Positions 62,816 to 64,000 of a stretch of DNA of 64,000 nt are shown one piece after another. Within the stretch, counting starts at the first letter, position 1, and each line of letters starts with the position of its first letter. Below the pieces are notes generated by a model. That model was not told where the DNA came from. It saw nothing but the letters and a program-made list of their open reading frames with translations, and made no database searches. The position numbers and the translations under genes were made by a program. Source of the stretch: Alphaproteobacteria bacterium (GTDB taxonomy: Bacteria > Pseudomonadota > Alphaproteobacteria > UBA8366 > Aestuariispiraceae); the NCBI GenBank assembly GCA_033344895.1, contig JAWPMN010000001.1, positions 2,302,001-2,366,000 of the forward strand. Direction: 5' to 3'.

Positions 62816-64000
62816 ACCAGGCCGGCGACGGCTTCCTCGATCCGCTCGCGCCGGATCAATCCATAGCCGAAGACCAGTCCCGTTGGGGCGTCGGCGCGCC
62901 GGGAATAGGTGCCCAGCGTATCGAGTCTGATCGACCGTTCCGCCGCCCGGCGGGATAGAGCCTCGGCCTCCTGTCCACTGTCGGTAACGGCGGACAGATG
63001 GACGCCCGCATGGGCCTCCAGGACCTGCAATCGGCCGCCGTGAAAATGCGAAAGGGCTGCCGTCAGGGTTTCGTGGCGGGCGGCGTATTCCCGGCGCATC
63101 TTGCGGACATGCCGGGCCAAATGGCCTTCGGTGATGAAATCGGTCAATGCCTGCTGCGTCAGCGAAGGGGCATGCCAGTCGGTGAGGTGCCGCGCGCCGG
63201 TCACGGCCGGTTTGGCCCAGTCGGGCACCGCGACGAAGCCCATGCGCAGCGCCGGAAACATGCTTTTCGAGAATGTCCCGACATAGAAGACGCGGCCGTT
63301 CCGGTCCAATGTCTGCAAGGCATCCAGCGGCCGGCCGCTCAACCGGTACTCGCTGTCGTAATCGTCTTCGATGATCGACGCGCCGAACGTCTCGGCAAAA
63401 TCCAACAGGGCGGCGCGCCGCTTCGCGCTCAACGTCACGCCCATCGGAAACTGGTGCGACGGGGTCACACAGACGACCCGGACGCTGGGGGGAATGCGCT
63501 CAACGATCAGGCCGTCCTCGTCGACCGGGATCGGCGCGATCCGCGCACCCGCCGCGGCGAAGGCGTTGCGGGTCGGCGCATAGCCTGGATCTTCCAAGGC
63601 GACTTCGGTCTGTCCGGGCGTTACCAGAACGCGCGCCAACAGGTCAAAGGCCTGGCGTGCGCCGGCCGTCACGACGATATCGTCGCTGGAACAGGCAACG
63701 GCCCGGGCAAAGGAAACGTGATTGGCGATGGCGTCGCGCAATCCGGGCTCGCCCGCCGGGTTGCCGGCATCGGCCGGTTGACGCGCCAGGGCGCGGGCTG
63801 CCCGTCCGGACAGGCGGTTCCAGATATCGAAGGGAAATTCCGTCGTGTCGGGATAGCCGCTTAGAAAATCGAAGGCGGGAGGGCGGGCGTTCGGCGAATA
63901 CTCGGGCGGTGGCTTTCCGCGCCAGAAAGGCGCCAGACGGGTATCGTCCTCCGGCTTCCGGTCCGGTGCCTTCGGTCGTTCCAGGCGCGGGCGGACATCC
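62812..64000 (-). CDS. MocR/PdxR-type regulator, N-terminus beyond window
   Basis: The minus-strand frame is open to the right edge and gives about 395 residues. They form a fold-type I aminotransferase-like domain: FDFLSGYPDTTEFPFDIWNRLSGRA, VTAGARQAFDLLARVLVTPGQTEVALEDPGYAPTRNAF, IIEDDYDSEYRLSGRPLDAL and the PLP lysine in GTFSKSMFPALRMGFVAVP. The charged, Pro-rich stretch at the edge is the linker that joins this domain to a GntR-type winged helix, which must lie outside. It ends on the stop of the peptidase gene, convergent to it, and may control a PLP- or amine-related pathway. Confidence 0.9.
   Translation of the reverse strand, partial: DVRPRLERPKAPDRKPEDDTRLAPFWRGKPPPEYSPNARPPAFDFLSGYPDTTEFPFDIWNRLSGRAARALARQPADAGNPAGEPGLRDAIANHVSFARAVACSSDDIVVTAGARQAFDLLARVLVTPGQTEVALEDPGYAPTRNAFAAAGARIAPIPVDEDGLIVERIPPSVRVVCVTPSHQFPMGVTLSAKRRAALLDFAETFGASIIEDDYDSEYRLSGRPLDALQTLDRNGRVFYVGTFSKSMFPALRMGFVAVPDWAKPAVTGARHLTDWHAPSLTQQALTDFITEGHLARHVRKMRREYAARHETLTAALSHFHGGRLQVLEAHAGVHLSAVTDSGQEAEALSRRAAERSIRLDTLGTYSRRADAPTGLVFGYGLIRRERIEEAVAGLV

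Overview
The window joins two unlike pieces of DNA. Positions 1 to about 41999 are an integrated mobile element with visibly lower GC. From 42000 to the right end lies what looks like the chromosome of a high-GC alphaproteobacterium, probably of the Rhodospirillales type: imuA-imuB-dnaE2 cassette, PAS_5 protein, 3TM GTA-type holin in the prophage, rml and carbamoyltransferase surface genes. The border is marked by a tyrosine integrase (40581-41747, minus) and, just upstream of it, a 47-bp copy of the 3' part of tRNA-fMet ending in CCA (41953-41999). No 5' half precedes the fragment, so it is best read as the attachment site at the right end of the element. The intact tRNA should lie beyond the left edge of the window. 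No species is claimed.

Region 1 (1-18490) is the late half of a tailed phage, all on the plus strand: head-tail joining protein, portal, a fused prohead protease/major capsid protein, DUF2190, head-tail and tail proteins, tail chaperone with a -1 slippery site, tape measure, minor tail proteins, fibre genes, DUF1833, NlpC/P60-like protein, central J-like protein, DUF6127, M15 endolysin and 3TM holin. A frameshifted IS5-family transposase (about 18680-19510) follows.

Region 2 (19696-39859) is an uptake [NiFe]-hydrogenase locus of the Huc/group 2a type (subgroup judged from memory of motifs and gene content). It has a sigma54 activator with a degenerate receiver, a zinc-ribbon protein, a strong -24/-12 promoter with two upstream dyads, hydrogenase small and large subunits, two HiPIP-like paralogues, the maturation protease, a small unknown protein, a TPR protein, two tiny membrane proteins, a NifU-Rieske fusion, an NHL-repeat protein, then hypF-hypC-SIS isomerase-hypD-hypE-hypA-hypB and a nickel permease. 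The TPR gene is split by a 2434-bp IS1595-family transposon (26368-28801) with matching inverted ends, an exact 8-bp target duplication and three passenger genes. The insertion sits upstream of the Rieske, NHL and hyp genes, so the locus may be silenced or re-wired.

Region 3 (39860-42000) holds a decayed GNAT toxin-like gene, the integrase and the attachment site.

Region 4 (42000-64000) is host chromosome: an AT-richer SGNH hydrolase gene next to a gene remnant, then the mutagenesis cassette dnaE2-imuB-imuA (minus strand), a GNAT acetyltransferase, rmlB-rmlA-rmlC-rmlD (minus), a PAS_5 protein, a SxtJ-DUF5989-carbamoyltransferase operon, and a polyamine-type ABC transporter operon (solute-binding protein, ATPase, two permeases) ending in a DmpA-like P1 peptidase. 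A divergent RpiR-type regulator and a convergent MocR-type regulator flank that operon; the MocR gene runs off the right edge.
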